Shown piece by piece: positions 43,951 to 44,378 of a stretch of DNA of 44,378 nucleotides (position 1 is its first letter; every line of letters starts with the position of its first letter). Source of the DNA: Carboxydothermus islandicus (GTDB lineage: Bacteria; Bacillota; Z-2901; Carboxydothermales; Carboxydothermaceae); NCBI RefSeq assembly GCF_001950325.1, contig NZ_BDJL01000017.1:45559-89936 (forward strand), written 5' to 3'. The notes under the pieces were generated by a model. It ran no database searches. It was not told the origin of the DNA and saw nothing but the letters and a program-made list of their open reading frames with translations. Position numbers and translations under genes: made by a program.

Positions 43951-44253
43951 TTCATAAAATCCAATGCCTACGACAATATGACCAGTGAAACCGCGAGCGA
44001 CGTTAAGACAAACACTTAGCTCTATAATGAACTTAACAGGTTAAAAGAAATAACATATTATGATTGTAAGAAGACTACCTACATTTATGACGCCATTGGT
44101 AATAAGCTAAGTATGGCCGATTCCAGCGGCCCCACCACCTATGAATATGCCATGGCCATAGTACTGGAAGGGGACGCTTGGAAGGGCCGAAACGTTTGGC
44201 TGGTTCTACAAATGTTTAAAAAAACTGTTCGCTTTGCAAGCGAAAAGTCCTAG
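43951..44253 (+). pseudogene. Remnant of an RHS/YD-repeat protein
   Basis: In one frame the sequence reads SNAYDNMTSETASDVKTNT, a stop, then LYNELNRLKEITYYD and TTYIYDAIGNKLSMADSSGP, followed by TTYEYA. YNELNRL and YIYDAIGN are unmistakable YD/RHS repeat motifs. The in-frame TAG, lack of a start, and short length show a decayed fragment. The last part drifts away from the family. RHS fragments are often left behind when toxin tips are replaced. The true gene is gone from this window. Confidence 0.8.
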
Positions 44254-44378
44254 AAAACTCAATATTTTAATTTAAATATTGACTCTTAATCCAAAAGTGT
44301 TAGTCTAAGAAAAGATAAGTTATAATTTTTTGCAGACCTTGTTTTTTTGAAAACTTAAGAAAAGGAGAATGGCGTTAC
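44254..44378 (+). other. Window end, no supported gene
   Basis: AT-rich sequence. AAAGGAG followed closely by ATGGCGTTAC at the last bases could be the start of another gene, but the spacing is only one or two bases and too little is present to judge. Confidence 0.3.

Noticed and set aside
44361-44378. New gene start at the window end
   Set aside because: AAAGGAG is almost touching the ATG and only three codons are visible.

Overview
The window is a low-GC Firmicutes chromosome segment carrying a complete-looking prophage of about 40.4 kb. The left flank holds the end of an RNase R gene, smpB and the tmRNA gene ssrA. Strong GGAGG ribosome-binding sites, frequent GTG/TTG starts, tmRNA tag ANENYALAA and the protein style suggest an anaerobic, possibly thermophilic clostridial-type host. 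A Carboxydothermus-like genome is my best guess, but the window alone cannot prove it.

The prophage lies between two copies of CCCCGCCTCCACCA, at 2853-2866 (the 3' end of ssrA, attL) and 43278-43291 (attR). It encodes a large serine integrase rather than a tyrosine integrase. The gene runs backwards into the tmRNA, so the last 21 codons are read from host DNA. Joining the two ends in silico gives a roughly 52-bp attP bounded by a perfect 10-bp inverted repeat, and a different integrase C-terminus. The tmRNA terminator has been carried to the far side of the prophage (43304-43330).

Layout: 2.8-8.8 kb, leftward lysogeny and accessory block (integrase, two unknown genes, two membrane-anchored nuclease paralogues, ImmA-like protease, repressor). 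8.8-19.2 kb, rightward early block (Cro-like regulator, small genes, HNH nuclease, RecT/Bet, YneA-like LysM protein, replication initiator with internal iterons, DnaC-like loader, YopX-like protein, SSB, RusA, ASCH protein, ArpU-like late regulator). 19.5-26.7 kb, lambda-type packaging and head genes (Nu1, GpA, portal, ClpP-type protease with nested scaffold, gpD, gpE). 26.7-40 kb, P2/Mu-type contractile tail and baseplate with a Kelch-repeat protein at the tip. 40.5-41.7 kb, holin and endolysin. 41.8-43.1 kb, an AT-rich two-gene cargo module of unknown function. Two reversed membrane or secreted genes (30.3 and 40.2 kb) have their own promoters and terminators, as morons do.

Right of attR lie the displaced ssrA terminator, a reversed coiled-coil gene with heptad-sized DNA repeats, and a decayed RHS/YD-repeat fragment. 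The most notable signals are the serine-integrase/tmRNA attachment architecture with its swapped integrase tail, the 41.8-43.1 kb two-gene module, a TTTTTTA frameshift site in the tail chaperone, an in-frame nested scaffold gene, and the nuclease pair of which one member has lost catalytic residues.
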